41,282 bases of DNA from Collinsella sp. (GCA_022745215.1 JAIIWC010000008.1:1-41282), one strand, 5' to 3'. Shown: positions 25,511 to 33,557, counted from the first letter of the stretch. Notes: generated by a model not told the origin, from the letters alone. Program-made: numbers and translations.

Positions 25511-26887
25511 CTACTCCTCCACGGCCTGCGTGCCGGCGGCACGGGCCAAATCATCGATTGCAAGGGTATCGGCGCTCAGGGCGCGGTGACGTCCGTCGAG
25601 CGCGGGCTCGCCGGCCTGCTCCACGGCCAGCGACTCGCCAGTACGCATATACCACGCGGCACGGCGACCCCAAACCAGGGACTCGAGCAGGCTGTTGGAA
25701 GCCAGGCGGTTCTTGCCGTGAACGCCATTGCAGGCCGTCTCGCCCGCGGCGTAGAGCTCGGGCATCGAGGTGCGGCCGTCCTTGTCGACCCACACGCCGC
25801 CCATAAAGTAGTGCTGCGTAGGCGTAACGGGAATGGGCTCATCCAGGATGTCGCGACCGTCCTCCAGGCAGCGTGCGCGAATGTTGGCAAAGTGCCCGGT
25901 CACTACATCGCGCTCGACGGGGGCAAAGCTCAGCCACTCGTGCTCGGTACCGTCCTGCTTCATCTGCTCGCGAATAGCGGCGGCGACCACATCGCGCGGC
26001 TGAAGCTCGTCGGTAAAGCGCTCACCGGCAGCGTTGAGCAGGATCGCGCCCTCGCCGCGGCAGCTCTCGCTGATGAGGAAGGTGCGGCCCGGCTGCGGCG
26101 AGAACAGACCCGTGGGGTGAATCTGCACGTAGTCCAGATGCTCCATCGTAATGCCATGCTCCTGGGCAATATAGCAGGCGTCGCCCGTGAGCTGCGGGTA
26201 GTTGGTCGAGTGGTCGTACACACCACCGATGCCGCCCGTCGCCCACAGCGTATGGCGGGCATGGATCTTAAACGACTCGCCGGCATGCACGCCCTCGGCG
26301 ACATTTGCCAGCTCGTCGGCGGGACGGACCGAGTCGTCCTCGTCCACGGGCACGGCGACGACACCGGTGCAAACCGTGGCGCCGTCGCACTCGTCGGTCA
26401 GGATATCGGTCATGGCCACGTGCTCAAGAATCTGCACGTTGTCCAGCTTGCGAACGGCTTGGAGCAGCTTGGTCGTGATCTCCTTGCCCGTAATATCGGC
26501 GTGGAAGGCGATACGCGGGCGGCTGTGCGCGCCCTCGCGGGTAAAGTCGAGGCTGCCGTCGGCCTTGCGCTCAAAGTCCACGCCCATCGCCAGCAGGTCG
26601 TTGATGACCGAGCGGCTCGAGCGGATCATGATGTCGACGCTCTCGCGGCGGTTCTCGTAGTGGCCGGCGTGCATGGTGTCCTCAAAGAAGGCGTCGTAGT
26701 CCGAACCCTCGGGCAGCACGCAGATGCCGCCCTGCGCGAGCATGGAATCGCACTCGTCGACGGCGCCCTTGGAGAGCATGATCACGCGCGTGCTCGTCGG
26801 CAGATTGAGGGCCGCGTACAGGCCCGCTACGCCGCAGCCGGCAATGACGACGTCGCACTCCATGTCGGGGTATTGCTTGGTTTCCAC
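25511..26887 (-). CDS. nadB: L-aspartate oxidase
   Basis: 458 residues from a GTG at 26887 that has GAGAGGA six bases upstream; a longer frame begins inside the preceding hairpin repeat and is rejected. Oxidises L-aspartate to iminoaspartate, using FAD; in anaerobes fumarate is the usual electron acceptor. FAD fold DVVIAGCGVAGLYAAL (about 11-26), SMLAQGGICVLPEG, the active region HYFMGGVWVD, and the closing FAD motif ELYAAGETACNGVHGKNRLASNSLLE. It feeds NadA with its unstable product. A 35-base hairpin repeat sits between nadA and nadB. Confidence 0.94.
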   Translation of the reverse strand: METKQYPDMECDVVIAGCGVAGLYAALNLPTSTRVIMLSKGAVDECDSMLAQGGICVLPEGSDYDAFFEDTMHAGHYENRRESVDIMIRSSRSVINDLLAMGVDFERKADGSLDFTREGAHSRPRIAFHADITGKEITTKLLQAVRKLDNVQILEHVAMTDILTDECDGATVCTGVVAVPVDEDDSVRPADELANVAEGVHAGESFKIHARHTLWATGGIGGVYDHSTNYPQLTGDACYIAQEHGITMEHLDYVQIHPTGLFSPQPGRTFLISESCRGEGAILLNAAGERFTDELQPRDVVAAAIREQMKQDGTEHEWLSFAPVERDVVTGHFANIRARCLEDGRDILDEPIPVTPTQHYFMGGVWVDKDGRTSMPELYAAGETACNGVHGKNRLASNSLLESLVWGRRAAWYMRTGESLAVEQAGEPALDGRHRALSADTLAIDDLARAAGTQAVEE

Positions 26888-26904
26888 AGGAATCCTCTCC
26901 CTTG

Positions 26905-26939
26905 AATGTGGCATGCGGGACCGTCCCTCATGCCACATT
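26905..26939. repeat. Class A (13-base core) hairpin repeat, AATGTGGCATG family
   Basis: Perfect 11-base arms AATGTGGCATG (26905-26915) and CATGCCACATT (26929-26939) around a 13-base core CGGGACCGTCCCT (26916-26928). The core itself contains GGGAC-C-GTCCC. It occupies the intercistronic gap of nadA and nadB, inside an operon. Confidence 0.87.
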
Positions 26940-26942
26940 GTT

Positions 26943-27968
26943 TTAGCGCGCTGCGTACTCGAGCATGCGGTCGAGCGTGAGCTTGGCCTGGTCGGCGGCC
27001 TCGTCCGACACGCCGATCTGAACCTCGCCCTCGCCCGTCTCCAGGCAGCGCACGAGCTTTTCGAGCGTGATGAGATCCATGTTGACGCAGGTAGGCTGCA
27101 CCGCCGGGAAGTAGAACTTCTTGCCGGTGCCCTGGCAGCGGCGCTCGAGCTCGTAGAGCACGCCGCGGACCGTCACGATGATGAACTCGCTTGCGTCCGA
27201 CTCCTCGGCATACTTGATGATGCCGGCGGTGGAGCCGATGTAGTCGGCCTCGGCAAGGACGTCGGCCTTGCACTCGGGGTGTGCCAGAACGAGCGCGTCG
27301 GGATGCGCCTCCGTCGCGTCGACAATCTGCTCGACGGTGATGATGTGGTGACGCGGGCAGTAGCCGTTGTTAAGGATGACGTGCTTTTGCGGCACTTGCT
27401 CGGCCACGAAACGGCCCAGGTTCTGGTCGGGAATGAACAGGATGTGCTGCTGCGGCAGCTCGGACACGATCTTGACGGCGTTGGAGCTGGTGACGCACAC
27501 GTCGCTCCAGCTCTTGATCTCGACCGTCGAGTTGACGTAGCAGACTACGGCAAGGTCGTCGCCGTACTCGGCGCGCGCCGCGTCGACCGTCTCGCGCTTG
27601 ACCATGTGCGCCATGGGGCAGTCCGCGCCCGGCTCGGGCAGCAGCACGGTCTTGGTGGGGTTGAGCAGCTTGGCGCTCTCGCCCATAAACTCCACGCCGC
27701 ATAGCACGATGGTCTGCTGCGGCAGGCTCTTGGCGAGCTTTGCCAGGTAGAAGCTGTCGCCGACGTAATCGGCCACAGCCTGAACCTCGGGCGCCACGTA
27801 ATAGTGCGCCAGGATCACCGCGTCACGTTGGGTTTTTAGTTGCTGAATGGCCTCGACGAGCTCTGCGGGCACCAGTGCCGCGCGCTCCGTTGCCGTCGTT
27901 GCCGATGCTAGGCCGGCCGCAATATCGCGTGCAAGCTCCGACGCATCCATGTTCGCGCTCTGTGCCAT
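26943..27968 (-). CDS. nadA: Quinolinate synthase
   Basis: 341 residues from the ATG at 27968 (GAGGGG upstream). Condenses iminoaspartate with dihydroxyacetone phosphate to quinolinate, using one 4Fe-4S cluster. The three cluster cysteines are in VLCGVEFMGESAKLLNP, HPECKADV and PTCVNMDLITLEKL, each in its family context. Other hallmarks: ILAHYYVAPEVQAVADYVGDS near the N-terminus and CPMAHM. First gene of the nad operon, with a long palindrome 42-85 bases upstream of its start. Confidence 0.96.
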   Translation of the reverse strand: MAQSANMDASELARDIAAGLASATTATERAALVPAELVEAIQQLKTQRDAVILAHYYVAPEVQAVADYVGDSFYLAKLAKSLPQQTIVLCGVEFMGESAKLLNPTKTVLLPEPGADCPMAHMVKRETVDAARAEYGDDLAVVCYVNSTVEIKSWSDVCVTSSNAVKIVSELPQQHILFIPDQNLGRFVAEQVPQKHVILNNGYCPRHHIITVEQIVDATEAHPDALVLAHPECKADVLAEADYIGSTAGIIKYAEESDASEFIIVTVRGVLYELERRCQGTGKKFYFPAVQPTCVNMDLITLEKLVRCLETGEGEVQIGVSDEAADQAKLTLDRMLEYAAR

Positions 27969-28009
27969 CAAGGCCCCTCTCTATTGGCGAATCTTGGGGC
28001 TTTAGTATG

Positions 28010-28053
28010 ACACCTAGGTTTACAGCTGACAAGACAGCTGTAAACCTAGGTGT
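28010..28053. promoter_or_regulatory. 44-base palindrome upstream of nadA, candidate NiaR operator
   Basis: Two perfect 19-base arms (28010-28028 and 28035-28053) around ACAAGA. It contains ACACCTAGG at the outside and CAGCTG next to the centre. Known NiaR sites in other bacteria are palindromes containing ACACCTGTC-like halves, which this resembles loosely. It lies just upstream of the first nad gene in an operon that also encodes NiaR. Confidence 0.7.
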
Positions 28054-28261
28054 AAAGTTGAAATAAAGATTCAATCATGCGGCGGGTCCATTTTCGGACT
28101 GGCAAGCTCAGGATAGTCGAGCTCTCGATAGCGCAGGGGGCATCTTTCGCCACCGCAATACCGTTCCGCGCGAGTTGCGCACCGTGGGGCGCAAATGGGG
28201 TGCACCTCCGTGAGCGGCAAGCGTCCGGTATGGCAAAATCGAGGTACTAAGGGGGCCCGAT

Positions 28262-28984
28262 ATGCTCAAAATAATCGCTTGCGACGACGATGTCGCTTTT
28301 TTAGATAGACTGCACCAGATGATCGACCGCTGGTCGGCCGAGACGGGCACGGCGGTCGACGTTGCGCTCGTCACGCGCGGCGAGGACCTGCTGGCCCGCC
28401 ATACCGCATCGCGCGCCGATATCATCCTGCTCGACATGATCATGCCGCTCGTCAACGGCATGGACACCGCGCGCGAGCTGCGTCAATCCGACACCGCTGT
28501 ACGCCTGGTGTTTTTGACCTCGTCGCCCGAGTTTGCGCTGGAGTCCTACGAGGTCCGCGCCTTCGACTACCTGCTCAAGCCCGTAACCTACGAACGCCTG
28601 GCGCAGCTGCTCGATGAGCTTTCGAGCATGCGACCCGCGGCGACCGACGAGCTCGTCATCAAAACGTCTTTTGGCTACCACGCCCTGCGCCTATCCGACA
28701 TCGAATATGCCGAGGCGCGCAACAAGCACGTGGTGTTCCACCTGCGCGACGGGCGCGATATCGAGGCGCTCGAACCGTTTCGCAGTATCGAGGACCAGCT
28801 GGCCCAACACGCGACCTTCTTTAAATGCCACCGCAGCTACCAGGTCAACCTGCGCAACATCGACCACTTCAACCGCACGGAGATCGTCATGCGCTCGGGC
28901 GCGTGCATCCCGTTGGCCCGCAGCTGCAAACAGGGGTTCCAGGACGCCTACTTTGCGGCACGGTTCGAGGGCGGGAGGCGCTGA
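28262..28984 (+). CDS. LytTR-family response regulator
   Basis: 240 residues. Receiver domain 1-120 with the acidic pocket Asp8-10, phospho-acceptor Asp58 (ADIILLDMIMP) and the conserved Lys in FDYLLKPV. A LytTR DNA-binding domain follows (about 130-235), with YAEARNKHVVFH and FFKCHRSYQVNLRNI. Same type as AgrA, ComE and VirR. The start has AAGGGGG upstream. The stop overlaps the kinase start (TGATG), so the pair is co-translated. Its targets are not obvious; no autoinducer peptide gene is visible nearby. Confidence 0.94.
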   Translation: MLKIIACDDDVAFLDRLHQMIDRWSAETGTAVDVALVTRGEDLLARHTASRADIILLDMIMPLVNGMDTARELRQSDTAVRLVFLTSSPEFALESYEVRAFDYLLKPVTYERLAQLLDELSSMRPAATDELVIKTSFGYHALRLSDIEYAEARNKHVVFHLRDGRDIEALEPFRSIEDQLAQHATFFKCHRSYQVNLRNIDHFNRTEIVMRSGACIPLARSCKQGFQDAYFAARFEGGRR

Positions 28985-30261
28985 TGCTCCCCACGGCCGA
29001 AACGGCGCTTTGGGCAATCCACCACGTAACGACCCTGCTCTTTGGCGTTTTTGCCTCGGCGGCGCTGTGCGGCATCGAGATTAACCGCCGCCATTCACTC
29101 GAGCTGGTCGCGATCGGCGCCATAACCGGAACCGCATTTGGCCTCGCCAATGCCGTCGGCGGCGAGCTATTCGCCCGCCAGGCATATCCGCTCGTCGTGC
29201 ATCTGCCGCTCATTATCTACCTATGCGTGCGTTATCGCGTGAGCCCGCTACTAGCCATGCTGGGCGTCACCAGTGCCTACCTGAGCTGCCAGTTCAGCAA
29301 CTGGATGGGCATCGCCGCGCTCGCCGCCACCGGTTCTCAAATCGCATACTACGTGGCGCGTATTATCACCACGGCCGGTGTTTTTGCAGTCCTGTTGCAC
29401 TGGGCCGGCGACATCGGTCCGCGCCTGGCGGTCAAAAGCCGCACCGAGCTCGAGATTCTGCTCATCCTGCCGCTCGTCTATTACATCTTTGACTACGCCA
29501 CCAACGTCTACACCACGCTCTTCCACTCTGGCTCCGTGGTGACGGTTGAGTTTTTGGCGTTTGCGCTTTGCGCGTTCTACCTTATGTTTCTTGCCGTGTA
29601 TCTGCGTGAATACGAGGCGAAGGAAACCGCCGAGCGCGAGCGCTGGATGCTCGCGACCCGCGACAACGCAGCCATCAAAGAGCTCGAGGCCTGGCGCCAA
29701 TCCGGACGCGAGCTTTCGGTTCTGCGCCATGACATGCGGCACTTCCTGCGCGGCCTTGCGGTTTTGATCGAAGAGGGTCACATTGACGAGGCGCTCGAGC
29801 GCATCGACGATCTCTGCGAGACGAACGACCGCACCGCCGTGCGCCGCTACTGCGCCAACGACACGGTCAACATCGCGCTTTCGTCATTCATCTCGGACAT
29901 CAATCAACACGACATCACCGCCGATCTGCGCGCCGCCGTGCCCGAGAGCGTCCATGTAGCCGACGTCGACCTGTTCAGCGTGCTCTCGAATGCCCTGGAC
30001 AACGCCATCGTCGCCGCAAGTGCCGCTCCCCAGGGCAAGCGATTTGTCGATCTGAATCTGCGCTACGAGGATGGGCAGCTGCTGCTTTTGGTCTCCAACA
30101 CGTTTGACCGTCCGCCGCATATGGTCGACGGCATGCCCATAGCCCAGCATGCCGGTCATGGCTTTGGAACCAAAAGCATCAAGCTTGCCGTCGAGCGCAT
30201 GAACGGCAACTGCCAGTTCCGCATCAACGGCGATCGATTTGAGCTGCGTGCCGTGATGTAG
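28984..30261 (+). CDS. GHKL-type sensor histidine kinase (AgrC/CitS-like)
   Basis: 425 residues. The N-terminal half (1-205) has about six membrane helices with hardly any extracellular loop, as in AgrC-type sensors. A helical linker follows (205-245), then the phospho-acceptor His249 in SVLRHDMRHFLRGL and a GHKL ATPase domain with the N box SNALDNAIVAA (335-345) and a G box near GHGFGTKSI. It overlaps the response regulator by one base. The ligand is unknown; members of this class sense peptides or small molecules within the membrane. Confidence 0.93.
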   Translation: MLPTAETALWAIHHVTTLLFGVFASAALCGIEINRRHSLELVAIGAITGTAFGLANAVGGELFARQAYPLVVHLPLIIYLCVRYRVSPLLAMLGVTSAYLSCQFSNWMGIAALAATGSQIAYYVARIITTAGVFAVLLHWAGDIGPRLAVKSRTELEILLILPLVYYIFDYATNVYTTLFHSGSVVTVEFLAFALCAFYLMFLAVYLREYEAKETAERERWMLATRDNAAIKELEAWRQSGRELSVLRHDMRHFLRGLAVLIEEGHIDEALERIDDLCETNDRTAVRRYCANDTVNIALSSFISDINQHDITADLRAAVPESVHVADVDLFSVLSNALDNAIVAASAAPQGKRFVDLNLRYEDGQLLLLVSNTFDRPPHMVDGMPIAQHAGHGFGTKSIKLAVERMNGNCQFRINGDRFELRAVM

Positions 30262-30321
30262 CGGCGCGGCAAGCTGGCGCCACGACCAGTCCGTTTGAGC
30301 CGCTTTGTCGGCGTCAGTCCG

Positions 30322-30891
30322 CTACAGCGGCGCGGCGGCCGGGGTCAGCTGCTTGATGTAGGCCCACATGCGCTGCTTAGCGGCCTTATCGGTGAGCGCC
30401 GCCTCAAAACCGTCGAGTGCAAGCACGCGACGGCCCTGTACATGGGCGACCAGACCAGGCTTGAGCATGGCGGTATCGAAATCGTCGATTGCCACGAGCA
30501 TATCGGCATAGGTCTCGCGCATGGTATCGGCCGCGCGATCGTCGAGCAGCAGCACGGCCTCGGGATCCAAGGCCTCGAGCGCTTCGCGGAACAGCTCGCA
30601 CGGCAGGCCATCGCCTGTCGCAACCGTTCCATCGCCCGCGCCGGCGACGCTTGCCAGCACGCAAAAATCCTCGGGCGCATAGCCGATGGCCCCGAGCGCC
30701 TTACGCAGCGCCGCGCCATCCGCGCCCGCGGCAAGCTCGCCGCCCGAGCGCTCGGCTTCATCCAAATCGCCTTTTACCAGCACAATTGGCGAGCACGCGT
30801 TGCCTGCGATGCGCACGCCACGACCCGCAAGCGATGCGAGCTCCTGCTCGGCCGCCTGAGCGATGGCTTCTTTTTTCTGGCTTTGTGACAT
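30322..30891 (-). CDS. Orphan protein with weak resemblance to uracil-DNA glycosylase fold
   Basis: 189 residues from the ATG at 30891 (GGAG eleven bases upstream); a longer frame runs into the insertion sequence and is rejected. I see no enzyme motif with confidence. The block order resembles family-4/5 uracil-DNA glycosylases: SPIVLVKGDLDEAE (where they have a VGEAPG loop), AALRKALGAIGYAPEDFCVL, FREALEALDPEAVLLLDD, and a final LTDKAAKQRMWAYIKQL. The Fe-S cysteines and catalytic loops are missing. If related, it is probably a non-catalytic homologue; otherwise of unknown function. Confidence 0.7.
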   Translation of the reverse strand: MSQSQKKEAIAQAAEQELASLAGRGVRIAGNACSPIVLVKGDLDEAERSGGELAAGADGAALRKALGAIGYAPEDFCVLASVAGAGDGTVATGDGLPCELFREALEALDPEAVLLLDDRAADTMRETYADMLVAIDDFDTAMLKPGLVAHVQGRRVLALDGFEAALTDKAAKQRMWAYIKQLTPAAAPL

Positions 30892-30930
30892 AGGTATGCG
30901 CTCTCCAATCGTTTGCGTGCCCACCATTAT

Positions 30931-31100
30931 TTGACACTCCCCATGGCTAAAGCCAGGGGATTCTTGCTTCACCGAGAATTGCCTAGACTGCGCATGCAGC
31001 CGTAGGTCTTACGCCCTCTCCACAAGCGTTTGCGGCATCCGCCGCGGTTCCCGCATGCCCTGCGGTACCTTCCAGGATTCTCCTTCCCTCGCGGGCGATG
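30931..31100 (-). ncRNA. Candidate omega (reRNA) guide RNA of TnpB
   Basis: In IS605 elements the guide RNA of TnpB comes from the 3' part of tnpB and the right end of the element, and its guide reads into the flanking DNA. Here that is the interval from within the tnpB 3' region to the right-end hairpin; the guide would begin just past about 30931. Boundaries are inferred from the family, not seen. Confidence 0.35.
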
Positions 31101-32173
31101 TTGACGGCGGCATTTAGGTCGCGGTCGTGACGCATGCCGCACGCGGGACAGTCCCATACCCGTTCGGCCAGCGTCAGTCCCCTGTAGACGTAACCGCATG
31201 CGGAACACGTCTTGCTGGACGGATAGAACCTGCCCACCCTTACGAAGCCGCGCCCCGACCATGCGCATTTGTACTCGAGCTGGCGCGCCAGCTCCGACAT
31301 GGCGGCATCGCCCACGGCCTTGGCGAGGCGGCGGTTCCTCTGCATGCCCCTGACGTTCAGGTCCTCGACCGCGATGTTTTGGCTTTCTCTCACCGCATGC
31401 GTCGTGAACTTGTGCAGGGCGTCCTTCCGCCGGTTGGCCACCTTCTCGTGCGCCCGCGCGACCCTGACACGCTGCCTGGCGCGATTTGCGGAGCCCTTCC
31501 GCTTGCGCGAGAGCCGTCGCTGCTCCCGTGCCAGCTTCCTCTCGCTCCTCTGCAGGTTTCTGGGGTTGGGCAGGCGCTCCCCCGTGGAGCAGGTGGCTAT
31601 GTCGTGTATCCCCGCATCGACCCCCAGGAATCCGACGGTCGGGGCCGGTGCATCCGTGGCGGGGACGTCCGCGCAGCATATCGCCACGTAGTACTTGCCG
31701 CTCGGCACCTGCTTGACCGTCGCGGACAGGACGCGCCCCTCCACGGGACGGCTCACCCGTGCCCTGACGGTCCCCAGCTTGGGCAGCCTCACGTGCCTGG
31801 CGTCGATTATCCCGACGCCGTTCGTGCGGTAGCTCTTCCTCCCCGCGCGTTTGGACTTGAACTTCGGAAAGCCCACCTTGCCTGGTGCGCGGAAGAAGTT
31901 CCTATATGCCTTGTCCAGGTCGCGCAGGGACTGCTGCAGCGCCATGGAGTCCACCTCGGAGAGCCGCGGCGCGTCCGTTTTCTTCCAGGCGGGGATCTGG
32001 GTGATGTAGGAGTTGATGTGCTTCGATTTGCCCGTCCGCGCGTACTCGTCCCGCCTCATCGCCAGCACCCTGTTGTAGACCCAGCGACAGCAGCCGAAGG
32101 TCTTCTGCAGGAGGGCCTCCTGATCGGCGCTCGGGTATATGCGGTACTCGAAGCTCTTGTCCATGGCCCTCAT
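30983..32173 (-). CDS. tnpB: TnpB, RNA-guided nuclease of the IS200/IS605 element
   Basis: 396 residues, normal length and apparently intact. N-terminal domain from EYRIYPSADQEALLQKTFG. RuvC-like nuclease residues are present: Asp186 in FLGVDAGIHDIA, Glu270 in IAVEDLNVRGM and Asp352 in HDRDLNAAVNIA. The zinc ribbon is C323-x2-C326 and C342-x2-C345 (CSACGY, CPACGM). TnpB cuts DNA at the element's donor or target joint with its guide RNA, helping the element persist. The ATG overlaps the tnpA stop (ATGA). An Ala/Gly-rich tail follows the RuvC III motif. The gene uses many AGG arginine codons, unlike the host genes. Confidence 0.93.
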   Translation of the reverse strand: MRAMDKSFEYRIYPSADQEALLQKTFGCCRWVYNRVLAMRRDEYARTGKSKHINSYITQIPAWKKTDAPRLSEVDSMALQQSLRDLDKAYRNFFRAPGKVGFPKFKSKRAGRKSYRTNGVGIIDARHVRLPKLGTVRARVSRPVEGRVLSATVKQVPSGKYYVAICCADVPATDAPAPTVGFLGVDAGIHDIATCSTGERLPNPRNLQRSERKLAREQRRLSRKRKGSANRARQRVRVARAHEKVANRRKDALHKFTTHAVRESQNIAVEDLNVRGMQRNRRLAKAVGDAAMSELARQLEYKCAWSGRGFVRVGRFYPSSKTCSACGYVYRGLTLAERVWDCPACGMRHDRDLNAAVNIAREGRRILEGTAGHAGTAADAANACGEGVRPTAACAV

Positions 32174-32565
32174 GCGTTCTTCTGGTCCTCGATATATTGC
32201 CTGACGGTCTCGGGCGTCGCCCCGCCGACGGTCGAGACGAAGTAGCTGTTCGTCCAGAGCGTCGGCAGCTTGCGCTTCAGCTGCGGGAACTCGGTGCGCA
32301 AGTCATGGCTGGTCCTGCCTTTGATGCGCTTTACGGCCCGGTGGATGCCGAACTGGGGGTCGACCGAGATGAGCATGTGCACGCGGTCGGGCATGACCTC
32401 GATTTCCCTTATCTCGAAATCGAGCTCTTCCGCAACCTCGTGCGCAATCTCCTTGAAGCGGGAGTCGATGCCGTCCACGAGCACCTTTCTGCGGTATTTC
32501 GGGCAGAAGACCACATGGTAGTCGCAGCTCCAGACTATGTTGTCGTTGCTTCTGTATCTATCCAT
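32170..32565 (-). CDS. tnpA: TnpA, Y1/HUH transposase of the IS200/IS605 element
   Basis: 131 residues from the ATG at 32565, the normal size for this family of single-strand DNA transposases. Family blocks are all present: VVFCPKYRRKVL, DPQFGIHRAVKRIKGRTS, LPTLWTNSYFVSTVGG and the catalytic tyrosine Tyr124 in VRQYIEDQKN. However, the metal-binding HUH motif, normally His-Val-His, reads Arg61-Val62-His63 (MPDRVHMLIS; codon CGC instead of CAC or CAT). If correct, this could weaken or abolish activity. The reading frame is intact. Confidence 0.9.
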   Translation of the reverse strand: MDRYRSNDNIVWSCDYHVVFCPKYRRKVLVDGIDSRFKEIAHEVAEELDFEIREIEVMPDRVHMLISVDPQFGIHRAVKRIKGRTSHDLRTEFPQLKRKLPTLWTNSYFVSTVGGATPETVRQYIEDQKNA

Positions 32566-32651
32566 ACAAACAGTATACCACTTGCAGCCGTATATGTATA
32601 TCGGCTGACGCCGATGCGCCTTATATCCACATATCTGAAGAAAGGGGTTTT

Positions 32652-32676
32652 GCGGCGCTTTTGATAAAAGAGCCGC
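32652..32676. repeat. Inverted repeat upstream of trxA
   Basis: GCGGCGCTTTT (32652-32662) pairs with AAAAGAGCCGC (32666-32676), one mismatch, three-base loop. It lies between the IS element and trxA and could belong to the trxA leader or promoter region. A possible -10 box (TATAAG) is at 32707-32712. Confidence 0.4.
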
Positions 32677-32766
32677 CCGCGAGTGGTTGCTTTGCGAGCC
32701 GCTGGGTATAAGCACGGTCGTACTGAGTTTTACGCGGCCAAGCCGCGTCGCATTATGGAGGTCACC

Positions 32767-33087
32767 ATGGCTGACATTAAGCAGATCACCCCCGAGAACT
32801 TCGACGCCGTCGTCAACGATAGCCTGCCCGTACTGGTTGATTTTTGGGCCCCGTGGTGCGGCCCATGTCGTTCGCTCTCGCCCATCGTTGACGAGGTAGC
32901 TGATGAGCTGGCCGGCAAGCTTGCCGTCGCCAAGTGCAACGTCGACGACAACCAGGACCTCGCCATGAAGTTTGGCGTCATGAGCATCCCCACGCTGATC
33001 GTCTTTAAGAATGGCGAGGAAATTGACCGCTCGGTTGGCGCGCTGCCCAAGGCAAGGCTGCAGGCGCTGCTGGAGAAGCACCTGTAA
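32767..33087 (+). CDS. trxA: Thioredoxin
   Basis: 106 residues, a complete thioredoxin fold. Active site WCGPC (Cys31, Cys34) in VLVDFWAPWCGPC, the cis-proline region MSIPTLIVFKNGEE, and the end KARLQALLEKHL. Cytoplasmic disulfide reductant recharged by thioredoxin reductase, which is not in this window. The ATG at 32767 has GGAGG six bases upstream; the longer frame is rejected. An insertion sequence sits just upstream, with its left end about 130 bases from the start codon, so the native promoter is probably within the remaining gap. It ends in its own terminator. Confidence 0.97.
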   Translation: MADIKQITPENFDAVVNDSLPVLVDFWAPWCGPCRSLSPIVDEVADELAGKLAVAKCNVDDNQDLAMKFGVMSIPTLIVFKNGEEIDRSVGALPKARLQALLEKHL

Positions 33088-33197
33088 TACGCCGGTCGCA
33101 CGCTGCCGTCCGTGAGCGGATTTGCACCGCTCGCCGGAGTGCCGGGTACGCCCCGCGTAACCACGGATAGTATGGTAGGTACAAACAGCCCCCAGTG

Positions 33198-33232
33198 AAC
33201 GGGTGCGGGTCAGACGGACTCGCACCCGTTTT
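33198..33232 (+). terminator. Intrinsic terminator of trxA
   Basis: Perfect ten-base stem AACGGGTGCG (33198-33207) with CGCACCCGTT (33221-33230), a 13-base loop and a TTTTCTT tail, about 110 bases after the trxA stop. Confidence 0.88.
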
Positions 33233-33307
33233 CTTATGCGGCGCTGCTTAGAGCGGGCGTAGTAGAATCTGAACCACTGGATTGCCCCGTACAAAAGGAG
33301 ATTTTCC

Positions 33308-33556
33308 ATGCATGATGTTGGAATGAACATGAGCCAGCTTGCCATGAGCGTCAAGCAGGTCGACGACACGATCGAGCTCGCTCACGAGTGGAGCCATCAG
33401 CTGCTGCATGCGACCGAGAACTTTGATATGGAGCGCATCGGCGCCAAGCTCGAGGCCGCCATGGCCGCGCTGCACGAGGCCCACGACGCGCTCGAGGGCT
33501 ACGAGGAGGCCATCGAGGCCGATCACAACTCCGTCGGCTCCGTAAAGCTGGTGTAA
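33308..33556 (+). CDS. Small His-rich helical protein upstream of nikR, function unknown
   Basis: 82 residues, strong ribosome binding site (AAAGGAG) seven to eight bases before the ATG. Predicted almost entirely helical and acidic. His26, His30 and His34 are spaced i, i+4, i+8, so they would line one face of a helix; His56, His59 and His73 follow. No cysteine and no signal peptide, so a cytoplasmic protein. The stop is one base before the nikR start, so the two are co-translated. Nickel binding is a reasonable guess from this context and the His ridge, not a known function. Confidence 0.8.
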   Translation: MHDVGMNMSQLAMSVKQVDDTIELAHEWSHQLLHATENFDMERIGAKLEAAMAALHEAHDALEGYEEAIEADHNSVGSVKLV

Positions 33557-33557
33557 C

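Larger units (their letters stand above)
30931..32640 (-). mobile_element. IS200/IS605-family insertion sequence (tnpA + tnpB)
   Basis: Carries tnpA then tnpB in the same direction with a four-base overlap. The right end has the typical hairpin (TCCCCATGGCT-AA-AGCCAGGGGA, 30938-30960) ending near TTGACA at about 30931. The left end has a subterminal palindrome CAGCCG...CGGCTG at 32585-32607. The exact left tip cannot be fixed without an empty site; 32640 is approximate. Such elements have no terminal inverted repeats and make no target duplication. Confidence 0.85.

Noticed and set aside
28150..28215. LytTR binding repeats upstream of the response regulator
   Set aside because: There is a TTGCGC/GCGCAA pair and some GC-rich near-repeats, but no clear pair of direct repeats with the usual spacing.
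33198..33230. Hairpin with a 13-base loop after trxA as another class A unit
   Set aside because: The loop (GGTCAGACGGACT) lacks the NGGGAC head and a T run follows, so it is an ordinary terminator; the loop length is a coincidence.
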